64,000 bases of DNA from Strigamia acuminata (GCA_949358305.1 OX442314.1:66472429-66536428), one strand, 5' to 3'. Positions 27,001 through 37,222 are shown, counted from the stretch's first letter. A program made the numbers and translations. The notes: generated by a model from the letters alone, not told the origin.

Positions 27001-27083
27001 TCCTCGGCTCCTTGAGCCTTTGCTTTCCAAATGACCTCCTTTTCCTCGAGATCAGCAGCGGATAATGTAGCCATAATCCTCAC
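24069..27083 (-). CDS. Gag - aspartic protease - thymidine kinase fusion protein (1004 aa)
   Basis: One uninterrupted frame; the start may be Met1 or Met4. Residues 1-125 are charged and helical. Residues about 128-270 match the DUF1759 Gag domain of Bel/Pao elements (KFSGD, then EKLIYLRSCCTGAA). Three zinc knuckles follow from C358 to about residue 424: CX2CX3HX4C, CX2CX4HX4C and another CX2CX3HX4C. A DUF1758-type retropepsin surrounds LLDPGSHRSYV (D472), where DPG replaces the usual DS/TG. A low-complexity linker (about 610-760) leads to a type II thymidine kinase at about 766-950: P-loop GPMYAGKTT (774-782), DEGQFF with the expected catalytic Glu845, CX2C at C900/C903, GGIDKYKPT and CX2C at C932/C935. 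KPF…LVPLAESVVKL is typical of metazoan TK1, which suggests capture of a host gene. Expected activity is ATP-dependent phosphorylation of thymidine, perhaps inside the particle; this is inference. Whether the DPG protease is active is unknown. Confidence 0.93.
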   Translation of the reverse strand: MRIMATLSAADLEEKEVIWKAKAQGAEDLLGSSVNILDGGELEAMQITVDQQLSDLADELKALKDESKREDYLAGLQRIEDIRTRVNLLKQRAKVSGKMAGQFGSHPGQNSSLSQTSASSRRNTRLPKTDIAKFSGDATEYRGFANLFESAVDQNTELSNVEKLIYLRSCCTGAAESAIKSYPITDDAYPLAKNTLESLFGSENTQRNAISKMIRESKPVFDLYPIEPLKALFTSLASAVRTMAQLSVSVDTTGTYLIPELLRKFPPEISQRFYRKHQGKVDDVNVFLDFVATEIQLAELSEESVLLKRAHLKKSEKFEKTSKETRERPTGTMSSFVTSENGKLSMNSKSNPNRKPACAYCDGDHAHANCDADLDVPARIKIVKKKRLCFNCLRYNHTAKECTVKFCCRLCGGRHHTSICNKNNKEKAITPKEENVSTNVSLTESVEIQLMVFTALFVKKNGDMYPVRGLLDPGSHRSYVTKRLVNKFRMQKIETLHTMTQCLLNKKPVPTTHDVFRFELQSRHGTEKTSILALETDTLPKVKGIIGAEAIKQVQSLGLEMAEIHPSESEDIDILLGSNAWWKICQGGSRKINDELGLMETIFGWILNGRLRPNNPLEENMAACNISCMAVESKEEVISNQPENDENKIVQLIPKSPSDMNGEPGVNKQTDVTPSCFAASLSSGLEKEELDTTLQKTKKSFKDGGLANRTPSSDMKPELRGRNQSESLRKKANQVPSLPKLCAILRWTGELIFNFWKKKNVLSNNQRGIHLILGPMYAGKTTKLLKILEKEEKTSSLLIKHSNDERYSKSEVVTHDGHRREAIATSSLTNAVEKTKLMKTIGIDEGQFFPDIFTFSNEMAEQKKKVIVAALDVDFKRKPFDQISKLVPLAESVVKLQAKCYFCGDKAEFSRRISHETRVKVIGGIDKYKPTCRVCFSKPMESVETKRKIINGIIRLSCMIVNRRIPPWIPYLIRQRILPSRVKYKKVKEVSQILSSKTRSNQTK

Positions 27084-27880
27084 CGAGAAATGAAGAATTC
27101 AAGGATCAGTTCAGGATTCAAACTCAACTTAACTGACTAAATTGGTTAACAAGAAATTGTCTAATTCTTTTACACTCTAGGATTTACTGAACACACAAAA
27201 AAACAGGATGGATATCCACAAGCTGTTAACAGGATTGAAACACACGAGATGTTAAAAGGATTGGCAAATTAACCCCCAAAATTCAATAATTAAAGGTAAT
27301 TGACAATTCTCTTATTTTCACAATTGAGTTTCTGACTAGATACTCGTTTTAAATTGGGATACCAACACTAAAGCTTGGTATTATTCACTAATTCACTGGA
27401 TATTCTCTAAATTCCACAAACTGGAATCGAGAATTTTATCAAATGGTTAAGACTTAAACTTCTTCTCCCCCCAACTACACCAGTTTCTAATCAAAAACTC
27501 TTTTTGAAATAATTACAGCAGCAAATTCGGATATTATTCTATTTAAATAATAATTCTTAATAATTATTTCTTCAAATCTTCTTGTAGGATGTACATTGCG
27601 TTGTGTTTGGAATTGATTGTCGTGCAGGATCGCTCGTACTCTCGAAGCCTTGCTTGATCCAAGTTGAAAAACATCTTGACCATCTTGACAATTTGAGAAT
27701 CCAACTTGAAAAACCCACTTTTTTGCCTGTGAAAGGCGGACGAGAGCATACACTTCACTGTAGTGGCACAACTTCAATGGCACTTTACACATAAAAGCTT
27801 TGCACAGGTTGAGAACAAAACCCACTGATGAATTTTGCAGCACACATGAAGGTCCACTGAGATAACTGGAAGAAATCCTT
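27084..27880 (-). other. 5' leader of the TK-bearing element
   Basis: About 0.8 kb between the PBS and the Gag start, AT-rich near the ORF. A 153-codon frame (27487-27948) overlaps the PBS and LTR and resembles nothing known to me. I take the stretch to be untranslated leader, possibly with packaging signals. Confidence 0.5.
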
Positions 27881-27894
27881 GGTTCACGGTACCA
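27881..27894 (-). promoter_or_regulatory. Primer-binding site of the TK-bearing element
   Basis: On the element strand the LTR ends GCCAGAAACA, then ATT, then TGGTACCGTGAACC. It begins with TGG and resembles the TGGTGCCG site of the outer element, as expected for related lineages. Confidence 0.7.
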
Positions 27895-27897
27895 AAT

Positions 27898-28419
27898 TGT
27901 TTCTGGCAAGGTCGCAGGCGACAACCAGGCCAGAAGGAGGGGCGGCAATACTTGACTGCTGCTTGGCTAAAATTGATACACAGAAGTTGGCCAAAGACTT
28001 GAAGAAATGCAAACACTGGACTTGAACTTGCTGCTTCACATGATGATCTGCCACTGGTGAGTTCAAGGAGGAGGAAGGAGGATTTTTCTACTCACTGCAC
28101 ATTGCTTTCTGGTTGTATAGAGAAATGAGACTTGGAGAGAAATAAAAAGCAACCATTTTATTCTCTAAATTCTTAACAACACTACTACAATTGAATCACG
28201 AGGATATTACAAAGAAGTCACACTTTAACAATAATAAGAAACAACAAGTGTAACTATCTCCACATTGTATAAGGACACTTGCACTTAAAGTTACAGAGGT
28301 CTCTAAGTGCTTGTAAAGAGAAATAAGTACTGCTGGCACAACAAAACTACCGTAGAAGTTAATAGTTGAAAACACATAAGCCTAACAGCAAGTATTTGAC
28401 ATTAAATGCAAAAGTATAC
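27898..28419 (-). repeat. 5' LTR of the TK-bearing element, truncated
   Basis: 522 bp identical by eye to 22677-23198. It ends abruptly at …aaagtatac|ccttttcgcgg, where the 382-bp tandem unit starts. The missing part is the outer 255 bp, which would contain the U3 start and promoter. This copy may therefore lack its own transcription start. Confidence 0.85.
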
Positions 28420-29565
28420 CCTTTTCGCGGATTGGCTTCCGCGAAATCCGCATTTCGGGGGCGACTATTCTGGGGATTCCGGGTGGACCAAACTCTTCCG
28501 GAAAATGTCCGGGGTGGTGTTGGGAGTGTCAATAGACTGTTTTGTGTCAAGGTTGTCAATTTTCATGTGAGTATTGGAAGGTTCATTTCTGCACATTCTC
28601 ATGTATTTTTTTTCACAGGAGCGACAAGGAGCGATGAAGCGGGATCGAGCGAGAGTGGGTAAAATAAACTGGTTTACGTCTCCAATGCGCGTTCAAGATG
28701 GAATACGAACTCGGAATCGACTCCAACACGCGTTCGCGTGACATACGGACGCATTCACGACCCAGATCAAAAAATGATCTCGTATTCGACTCGCTTTCTA
28801 GCCTTTTCGCGGATTGGCTTCCGCGAAATCCGCATTTCGGGGGCGACTATTCTGGGGATTCCGGGTGGACCAAACTCTTCCGGAAAATGTCCGGGGTGGT
28901 GTTGGGAGTGTCAATAGACTGTTTTGTGTCAAGGTTGTCAATTTTCATGTGAGTATTGGAAGGTTCATTTCTGCACATTCTCATGTATTTTTTTTCACAG
29001 GAGCGACAAGGAGCGATGAAGCGGGATCGAGCGAGAGTGGGTAAAATAAACTGGTTTACGTCTCCAATGCGCGTTCAAGATGGAATACGAACTCGGAATC
29101 GACTCCAACACGCGTTCGCGTGACATACGGACGCATTCACGACCCAGATCAAAAAATGATCTCGTATTCGACTCGCTTTCTAGCCTTTTCGCGGATTGGC
29201 TTCCGCGAAATCCGCATTTCGGGGGCGACTATTCTGGGGATTCCGGGTGGACCAAACTCTTCCGGAAAATGTCCGGGGTGGTGTTGGGAGTGTCAATAGA
29301 CTGTTTTGTGTCAAGGTTGTCAATTTTCATGTGAGTATTGGAAGGTTCATTTCTGCACATTCTCATGTATTTTTTTTCACAGGAGCGACAAGGAGCGATG
29401 AAGCGGGATCGAGCGAGAGTGGGTAAAATAAACTGGTTTACGTCTCCAATGCGCGTTCAAGATGGAATACGAACTCGGAATCGACTCCAACACGCGTTCG
29501 CGTGACATACGGACGCATTCACGACCCAGATCAAAAAATGATCTCGTATTCGACTCGCTTTCTAG
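28420..29565 (+). repeat. Three tandem 382-bp units, each with an intron-like segment
   Basis: Units start with ccttttcgcggattgg at 28420, 28802 and 29184 and look identical. Each has an open region of about 145 bp, a consensus donor (tttcatGTGAGTATT), a short intron-like stretch ending ttttttttcacAG, and then GAGCGACAAGGAGCGATGAAG. The open frames read through both sites, so translation does not settle whether this is coding. Further copies lie at about 31815-32180 (diverged) and 60690-60845 (reversed, ending at the donor). I do not recognise the product. It may be a multicopy transcript or a transposon end. Confidence 0.8.
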
Positions 29566-31460
29566 TCGAGTACGAATTTTGCCCTTCTTCAACGCGAAAT
29601 CGTATTCGACTCGTTTTCGAGTCGAATGCGAATTTTGCCCTTCTTCAACGCGAAATCGTATTCGACTCGTTTTCTAGTCGAGTACGAGTTTTGCCCTTCT
29701 TCAACGCGAAATCGTATTCGACTCGTTTTCGAGTCGAATGCGAATTTTGCCCTTCTTCAACGCGAAATCGTATTCGACTCGTTTTCGAGTCGAGTACGAG
29801 TTTTGCCCTTCTTCAACGAGAAATCGTATTCGACTCGTTTTCGAGTCGAGTACGAGTTTTGCCCTTCTTCAACGCGAAATCGTATTCGACTCGTTTTCGA
29901 GTCGAATGCGAATTTTGCCCTTCTTCAACGCGAAATCGTATTCGACTCGTTTTCGAGTCGAGTACGAGTTTTGCCCTTCTTCAACGCGAAATCGTATTCG
30001 ACTCGTTTTCGAGTCGAGTACGAGTTTTGCCCTTCTTCAACGCGAAATCGTATTCGACTCGTTTTCGAGTCGAATGCGAATTCGTATTCGACTCGTTTTC
30101 GAGTCGAATGCGAATTTTGCCCTTCTTCAACGCGAAATCGTATTCGACTCGTTTTCGAGTCGAATGCGAATTCGTATTCGATTCGAATACGATTCGAATT
30201 CGATTCGAATACGAATACGATCAAAATACGAACTCGTAACAACTCGAATACGATGACCCGTTACCGGACTTTGACTCGTACGACTCGTATTCGAGATGTA
30301 TTCGAGATGTATTCGAATCGTATTCGAGTCGCATTCGAGATGGTCGATGATTTCCACTCGCTCATATACGCGTTGTATACGAGCTCGTATTTTGATCGTA
30401 ATCGTAAACGAATCGTTTACAAGTCGTATACAAGTTGTATACGACGTGTATACACCTCGTATACGAACGAAGTTTGGAAAATCCACCGGATACTTACTAC
30501 GACATGAAAACACATAGTAGTCACATACGTCTTATTTGGAAATTGTGTTTTCACAAACTTCGTTCGTATACGAGGTGTATACACGTCGTATACAACTTGT
30601 ATACGACTTGTAAACGATTCGTTTACGATTACGATCAAAATACGAGCTCGTATACAACGCGTATACGAGCGAGTGGAAATCATCGACCATCTCGAATACG
30701 ACTCGAATTCGATTCGTATTCGATTCGAATACGATTCGAATTCGATTCGAATACGAATACGATCGAAATACGAACTCGTAACAACTCGAATACGAATCAA
30801 AGTCCGGGAAACAAAAATCGACCATCTCGTATACGATTCGAAAGCGAATCGAATACGATTTCGCGTTGAAGAAGGGCAAAACTCGTACTCGACTCGAAAA
30901 CGAGTCGAATACGATTTCGCGTTGAAGAAGGGCAAAACTCGTACTCGACTCGAAAACGAGTCGAATACGATTTCGCGTTGAAGAAGGGCAAAATTCGTAC
31001 TCGACTCGAAAACGAGTCGAATACGATTTCGCGTTGAAGAAGGGCAAAACTCGTACTCGACTCGAAAACGAGTCGAATACGATTTCGCGTTGAAGAAGGG
31101 CAAAACTCGTACTCGACTCGAAAACGAGTCGAATACGATTTCGCGTTGAAGAAGGGCAAAATTCGTACTCGACTCGAAAACGAGTCGAATACGATTTCGC
31201 GTTGAAGAAGGACAAAATTCGCATTCGACTCGAAAACGAGTCGAATACGAATTCGCATTCGACTCGAAAACGAGTCGAATACGATTTCGCGTTGAAGAAG
31301 GGCAAAATTCGCATTCGACTCGAAAACGAGTCGAATACGATTTCGCGTTGAAGAAGGGCAAAATTCGTACTCGACTAGAAAGCGAGTCGAATACGATTTC
31401 GCGTTGAAGAAGGGCAAAATTCGTACTCGACTAGAAAGCGAGTCGAATACGATTTCGCGT
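29566..31460. repeat. Large inverted repeat of 56-bp palindromic CGACTCG units
   Basis: The left arm (29566-30475) and right arm (30555-about 31460) are reverse complements around a 79-bp spacer (30476-30554). The outer part of each arm is a tandem array with a 56-bp period (for example 29601 to 29657). Each unit combines gcccttcttcaacgcgaaat with a hairpin CGACTCG-TTTT-CGAGTCG. The inner part is a looser series of short palindromes such as cgtatacg, cgattcg and acgagctcgt. Long open frames on both strands here (up to 314 codons, repeating SYSTRFRVE and FCPSSTRNR) are a consequence of the repeat and not genes. Confidence 0.93.
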
Positions 31461-31814
31461 TGAAAAAGGGAAAAACTCGTACGCGATTCAGTGAAACTAA
31501 ATTTACATGTGCGCGTTGACGCGCGCGATTCGTGTGTTCTACGTGAGTAAATAGAGTGCGCGTCACATATGAATACAAAATGTCGACCATGCGTCGCCAC
31601 GATGCCAGTGGACGAATTCTGCGAATTCGTGCAAACGCAGAAAGTTAAAAATATTCAAATTTGACGCCCACGATGACTCGTTCGTAGTAGACGCCTCCAC
31701 AACTGCTTTTGAAAAGAATTTGATAAATGTTTGGAAATAATATTTAGGATTTTCTTTAATCATATCAGGAAACTGAAAACAGAAATAAAGTTTATACATT
31801 GGAAATTTTTTATC
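31461..31814. other. Unassigned spacer
   Basis: AT-rich sequence between the palindromic array and a diverged copy of the 382-bp unit. It contains a cgcgcgattcgtgtg segment and ends in aaagtttatacattgg. No gene or repeat is recognised. Confidence 0.4.
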
Positions 31815-32180
31815 CTTTTCGCGGATTGGCGTCCGCGAAATCCGCATTTCGGGGGAGACTATTCTGCGGATTCCGGGTGGACCAAACTCTTCCGAAAAAT
31901 GTCCGGGGTGGTGTTGGGAGTGTCGATAGACTGTTTTGTGTCAAGGTTGCCAATTTTCATGTAAGTATTGGAAGGTTCATTTCTGTGCATTCTCATATAT
32001 TTTTTTTCACAGGAGCAATGAGGCGCGATAAAGGGGGATCAAGCGAGAGTGAAAAAGATAAACTTGTTTACGTCTCAAATGCGCGTTCGCGATGGAATAC
32101 GAACTTGGAATCGACTCCAATACGCGTTCGCGTCGCATACGAACGCATTTACAACTCGTTTTCGACTTTGATTAAAAAGG
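31815..32180 (+). repeat. Diverged copy of the 382-bp unit
   Basis: Starts ccttttcgcggattggcgtcc, keeps the tttcatGTAAGTATT donor and the tttttttcacAG acceptor, and continues with gagcaatgaggcgcg. It differs at scattered sites from the three copies at 28.4-29.6 kb, so it is older. Confidence 0.8.
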
Positions 32181-35100
32181 AACAAATATGATTAAAAATC
32201 AACAAAAATATACAAAACTTGATAAGAAATGTATAAACATTGATTAGAAATCGACAAAAATCGACTGAAATCTGACAATAATCGAATAAAATCGGACAAT
32301 AATCAATTCAGAATGACAAATAACAATTACAATTGGTAAAAATTGACCAAAAATACAGAAAAATCGATTAAAAACCAGCAAAAACAAACAGAAAACGATT
32401 AAATCAATTAAAAATCAACAAATAACCAAAATTGCCCTCAACACACCCCAACAACCTTCCACCACTCAAATTACACCGGAAAAAAACAAATTCAAACCGA
32501 AAAATCAACAAAGAATGCCAAAAAAAATATTGCAAACAAAGAGATAAGATCAATTCTCGAGGCAAATTCTCACCACAAAACAACGCATCGCCGCCGACAT
32601 CAACTTTTTAAATTTGAGAAACTCGCGTTTTTACGTGTACCGGTGCAGTACCGGGACCGCGGTACTTGTACTGCGGTATACATTTAAGTGTACAGTGCAC
32701 AACACTACTGTTTATTTTTAATGATCCAATAAATAAAATTTGAAACAAAGTTGAGTGGAATTGTACGTTTCTCGTATATTAAAGTTTTTATTTTTTAATT
32801 TTTTTTGTTCCATACTAGAATGGCGATTCGATACTTTTGTAGCTCGAATTCACTGATATAAACGTGGTCGGTTTTCATCACGCGTCAATGCGCTCGTGCA
32901 ATAGTATAGGCGCGCATGGCTTGATGCGCACAAAACTTGCAAAACTTGCACGGAATTTGGTCAATTTTTGACAAATTTCAGCAGATTTTTGCCTATATTT
33001 GACAAATTTCCACTGATTTTTGACAATATTTGACCCAACAACTGCGCCACGTTCCAGGCGCCGGTTTAGGCATTTTAGACCCGTTTTAGACCGTTTTAGA
33101 TGGTGAAAACGTTCTCTCCATCATTTTCTACCCCTGGGTGAGGTTTTCAGCGTTCATGATTGATGAAAAAGCTGTTTTCTAACTAGCTGTCCCATTGCTA
33201 GTTTTGGCGTCAGGTTTTAGCAACCTTCCGATCCGACTCTGTCGTCTGCACGACCTCCAAGACTGTTTTAGGGTTAATTTGAGTCAAATAATTCATTCTG
33301 GGGGTTGTTTTGGGTTTTTTACAAGTGTGTTTTTGTAGTTTTTATTGGTTTCAAACATTGTCAATTCTTTATACAAGTGTAACTTTCATTTCTCTGTATT
33401 TTGAGAACTTTGCATTGCAGCAAAGTTCATTTCTTGCCCCTTAATTATTGTGTAATTGTTGGTTTTGAAGCCCGTTTTTTAACAATAACTTTATTTGAAG
33501 TGCCTATTGTTTCAGGCACGTGCTTCCACGTGCCTTTTATTGTTGAGCAATTTCTTGGGCAGTTGCGCTCCTGTTGCTAGCATTGCCGCGCGTTCTCCGC
33601 GCGCGTACTCGCGTTTCGCATCACACACATTCGGATTCGATGGCCTATCGCGGCGGCACATTGTGTGGCATAGCGCGGCACGTTGCAATTGCTAATGCTA
33701 CGGTCGACGGCGATTCGCATGCGCTATCCGCTGCATCAAACCCCAAATACCGATAAAAAATCGCTGAAAACACTAATCCCGACCCAAAAACCGCCAAAAT
33801 TACCCTCAACACACGCAACAACCTTCCACCACTTAAATTACACCGGAAAAAAACAATTTCAAACCGAAAAATCAACAAAAAAGGCCAAAAAAATATTGCA
33901 AACAAAGAGAAAAGATCAATTATCGAGGCAAATCCCCACCACAAAACAACGCATCGCCGGTATACACTTAAGCGTACAGTGCACAACACTACTGTTTATT
34001 TTCAATGATCCAATAAATAAAATTTGAAACAAAGTTGAGTGGAATTGTACGTTTCTTGTATATTAAAGTTTTTATTTTGTTTGTTTACACTTAATTTTTT
34101 TTTTCCATCATAGAATGGCGACTCGATACTTTTGTAGCTCGAATTCACTTCGTAAACGTGGTCGGTGTTCATCACGCGTCAATGCGCTCGTGCAATAGTA
34201 TAGGCGCGCATACAATTTGATGCGCGCAAAACTTGCAAAACTTGCACGGAATTTGGGCAATTTTTGACAAATTTCAGCAGATTTTTGCCTGTATTTGACA
34301 AATTTCAGAAGATTTTTGCCTATATTTGACAAATTTCAGAAGATTTCCTCAATCCTCAAACATTTGCTGAAATTTCTCATAAAATTTCTAAAATTAATTG
34401 AAATTTGTCTGAAATTTGTCTGGAATTTGTCAAATATTGTCAAAAATCCGTGGAAATTTGTCAAATACTGGCAAAAATCCATGTAAATTTGTCAAAAATT
34501 GCCATAATTCGGTGCAAATTGTGTTAGATATTGGAAAAATTTATTTTAACGCTTCCAACGCGCCAGTAAATCGCGCGTGCACACGCATGGATTTTTCGTC
34601 ATAGTTGGATGCGCGCAAACCTCACGTAACTTGCGCCAAAATTTGGCAATTTTTGACAAATTTCAGCAGATTTTTGCCAGTATTTGACAAATTTCCACTG
34701 ATTTTTGACAATATTTGACCCAACAACTGCGCCACGTTCCAGGCGCCGGTTTAGGCATTTTAGACCCGTTTTAGACCGTTTTAGATGGCGAAAACGTTCT
34801 CTCCATCATTTTCTACCCCTGGGTGAGGTTTTCAGCGTTCATGATTGATGAAAAAGCTGTTTTCTAACTAGCTGTCCCATTGCTAGTTTTGGCGTCAGGT
34901 TTTAGCAACCTTCCGATCCGACTCTGTCGTCTGCACGACCTCCAAGACTGTTTTAGGGTTAATTTGAGTCAAATAATTCATTCTGGGGGTTGTTTTGGGT
35001 TTTTTACAAGTGTGTTTTTGTAGTTTTTATTGGTTTCAAACATTGTCAATTCTTTATACAAGTGTAACTTTCATTTCTCTGTATTTTGAGAACTTTGCAT

Positions 35101-35377
35101 TGCAGCAAAGTTCATTTCTTGCCCCTTAATTATTGTGTAATTGTTGGTTTTCAAGCCCGTTTTTTAACAATAACTTTATTTGAAGTGCCTATTGTTTCAG
35201 GCACGTGCTTCCACGTGCCTTTTATTGTTGAGCAATTTCTTGGGCAGTTGCGCTCCTGTTGCTAGCATTGCCGCGCGTTCTCCGCGCGTGTACTCGCGCG
35301 TTTCGCATCACACACATTCGGGTTCGATGGCCTATCGCGGCGGCACATTGTGTGGCATAGCGCGGCACGTTGCAATT
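32181..35377 (+). repeat. Duplicated 1.3-1.7 kb block
   Basis: 33001-33690 and 34686-35377 are nearly identical (offset 1685-1687). Flanking parts are also paired: about 32430-32580 with 33785-33960, and 32641-32960 with 33958-34250. The second copy is longer because of a small minisatellite of tttgacaaatttcagca-like units at 34240-34700. The first 250 bp (32181-32430) are A-rich with gattaaaaatcaacaaaa-type repeats. ORFs of about 60-70 codons in both copies are short and I do not call them genes. Confidence 0.85.
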
Positions 35378-35460
35378 ACGTGACGTGGCACGTTGCTGTT
35401 ACGTGACGCGATAGCCAGTATTTAAGCAGGGGATTCCATCATCGTTTACACAAATGCGCA
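35377..35460 (+). promoter_or_regulatory. Promoter-like segment with TATA box and repeated ACGTGACG
   Basis: Two CRE-like motifs (attacgtgacg and ttacgtgacg) lie within 30 bases, each close to a gcacgttgc motif. They are followed by TATTTAA at 35419-35425 and, about 30 bases on, a pyrimidine/CA start region (ttccatcatcg). No clear ORF follows; the CGACTCG-type repeat begins at about 35487. Inference from motifs only. Confidence 0.35.
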
Positions 35461-35486
35461 TTGCAACGTGGAGGCGCATTCGAGTC

Positions 35487-35787
35487 CTTTTCCCAAGCGA
35501 AATCGTATTCGATTCGCTTTCGAATCGTATACGAGATGGTCGATGATTTTTGTTTCCCGGACTTTGATTCGTATTCGAGTTGTTACGAGTTCGTATTTTG
35601 ATCGTATTCGTATTCGAATCGAATTCGAATCGTATTCGAATCGAATACGAATCGAATTCGAGTCGTATTCGAGATGGTCGATGATTTCCACTCGCTCGTA
35701 TACGCGTTGTATACGAGCTCGTATTTTGATCGTAATCGTAAACGAATCGTTTACAAGTCGTATACAAGTTGTATACGACGTGTATAC
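35487..35787. repeat. Detached piece of the palindromic array
   Basis: Reads as the reverse complement of about 30576-30868, including the cgtatacgagatggtcgatga segments. It ends at gtatacccc exactly where the 25-kb duplicated segment begins. Confidence 0.85.
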
Positions 35788-36628
35788 CCCTATGGCGCGC
35801 ATGCGGATTTCGCGGAGTGCGAAAGGGACCCTATATTTAACATTACGGCGGCCTATACCTTGACCCCCTGTTCGCAGTCTCGTGGCGGATTCTGCGGATT
35901 TCACCTATTCGTACAATCCGCACGATCGCGCGTGTTTTATCATTCTTGGCAAACCGTTTTTTGAAAACGCGTTGTAACGCATCCTCAACTTTACAAATCT
36001 CGCTTAGCGCGATCGCGCTATAACGCTTCTTCGTGTCCAACAAAAACAGCCGATTAAAAACGAAACTTCGGGTTTCGCTAAAACGCGATTTTGATATCGG
36101 GAAGGGCACGTGACCACGTGGGTAAAAATAGAATCGAGTTTCGTGAAAACCTAATTTGGAGAAACGGCGTGGTGGTTTTGCGAAATATATCACATGTCAC
36201 GTGATCGGACGTTGGATCTCGTACATAAACGTTCGTGCCTGGTCAAACCAGAGTCTTTAAAAAATATAAATGCATTTCCCGATCATAGGATTAATTTCGC
36301 GCCGTGTGCTCCAGTCATTAATTAGGTTATCTTCGTCGCAACTCGTCATAATAAAATTTTTACAGAAAATCAATCGTTTCGTATTTTATTTTCACTTTCC
36401 GGGAGTCTCGCGTCGTCGTAGTCGACGCGAGTCTCACCGAACGCGTTCTGCGGGTTCGGCGAGCGTTTTCAGATCGGGGCGGACCGTCTCGTATAGTACC
36501 GGGCGCGCCTCCCCAACTGACCGGTCGATGGTTATATAGTTTAAAATTTCCTCGACCGAGTAAACGGTCGATGCTTCAGCGTCCGGTCGATGATGTGGCA
36601 TTTGTGCGCGTTCATCCCGTGTCTCTCA

Positions 36629-36648
36629 GACTGGCCTTCGGGCCGGTC
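36629..36648 (+). other. UUCG-tetraloop hairpin, copy 1
   Basis: GACTGGCC-TTCG-GGCCGGTC: an 8-bp stem with one G-T pair and a C(UUCG)G tetraloop, preceded by ctctcaga and followed by an (AAAT)n run. The copy at 61737 belongs to the duplication. Confidence 0.8.
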
Positions 36649-36652
36649 AAAA

Positions 36653-36691
<39 letters not shown>

Positions 36692-37222
36692 ATTGGCCGT
36701 AAAATTGGGGCAACTGGGGTCGCTGAGCGGCGGCGGTGGCGGCAGCAACGACAGCCCCGACGACTCGCCCCGAAAATAAGTTTCCGCGTCGGCATCCGTT
36801 CGTTCGTTCGTTCGTTTAAACGTGCGCGCGGTCGCGTGCATCCTACTCGTGTCTGACGTGGCGATCGGTACGGAGTAAAAAAAAATCACCCGAAAAAGGA
36901 AAGACGATTAAAATTTTAATTCTCCGGTCGTGGCACCGACTTTGCGGTCCGTGCTTTAACCGATAATTAGGTTATCTTCGTCGTAATTCGTTGGAATAAA
37001 AATTTTATAGAAAATGAGCCGTTTCGTATTTTATTTTCATCTTCCGGGGGTCTCGCGCCGTCGTTGTGGACGGGAGTCTTCCCGAACACGTTCGATGGGT
37101 TTTGCCAACACTTTCAGATCGAACTCGGGACTCGGGCCCGCCGCTCGGTCGAGCGGCGCACAGTACCCGCCGAGCGGCGCGGTATCCGATATAAAAACAC
37201 CCTTGCTTCGCCACGGTCTCAG

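Larger units (their letters stand above)
22677..28419 (-). mobile_element. Bel/Pao-like LTR retrotransposon carrying a Gag-protease-thymidine kinase gene
   Basis: Direct LTR copies lie at 22677-23453 (3') and 27898-28419 (5', truncated). Over the 522 shared bases I found no difference, which implies a young insertion. The LTR ends form the inverted repeat TGTTT…AAACA. A polypurine tract abuts the 3' LTR and a TGG-starting PBS abuts the 5' LTR. The interior holds a single ORF (24069-27083, 1004 aa). There is no reverse transcriptase, RNase H or integrase in the 600 bp after it, so the element must depend on enzymes supplied in trans. The element sits in the right LTR of the outer element. Its own 5' LTR breaks at 28419/28420 against an unrelated tandem repeat, so its outer 255 bp or so are missing. 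Confidence 0.9.

Noticed and set aside
27487-27948. 153-codon minus-strand ORF before Gag
   Set aside because: It crosses the PBS and LTR edge and has no recognisable domain; more likely leader sequence.
28366-29426. ORFs of 76-98 codons in the 382-bp units
   Set aside because: They read straight through a strong intron-like segment and two frames are open in parallel, so I list the units as repeats and not as coding genes.
29502-31600. Long overlapping ORFs on both strands (up to 314 codons) with SYSTRFRVE and FCPSSTRNR repeats
   Set aside because: They are translations of a 56-bp palindromic array; the 56-bp period cycles through all frames, and both strands give the same peptides.
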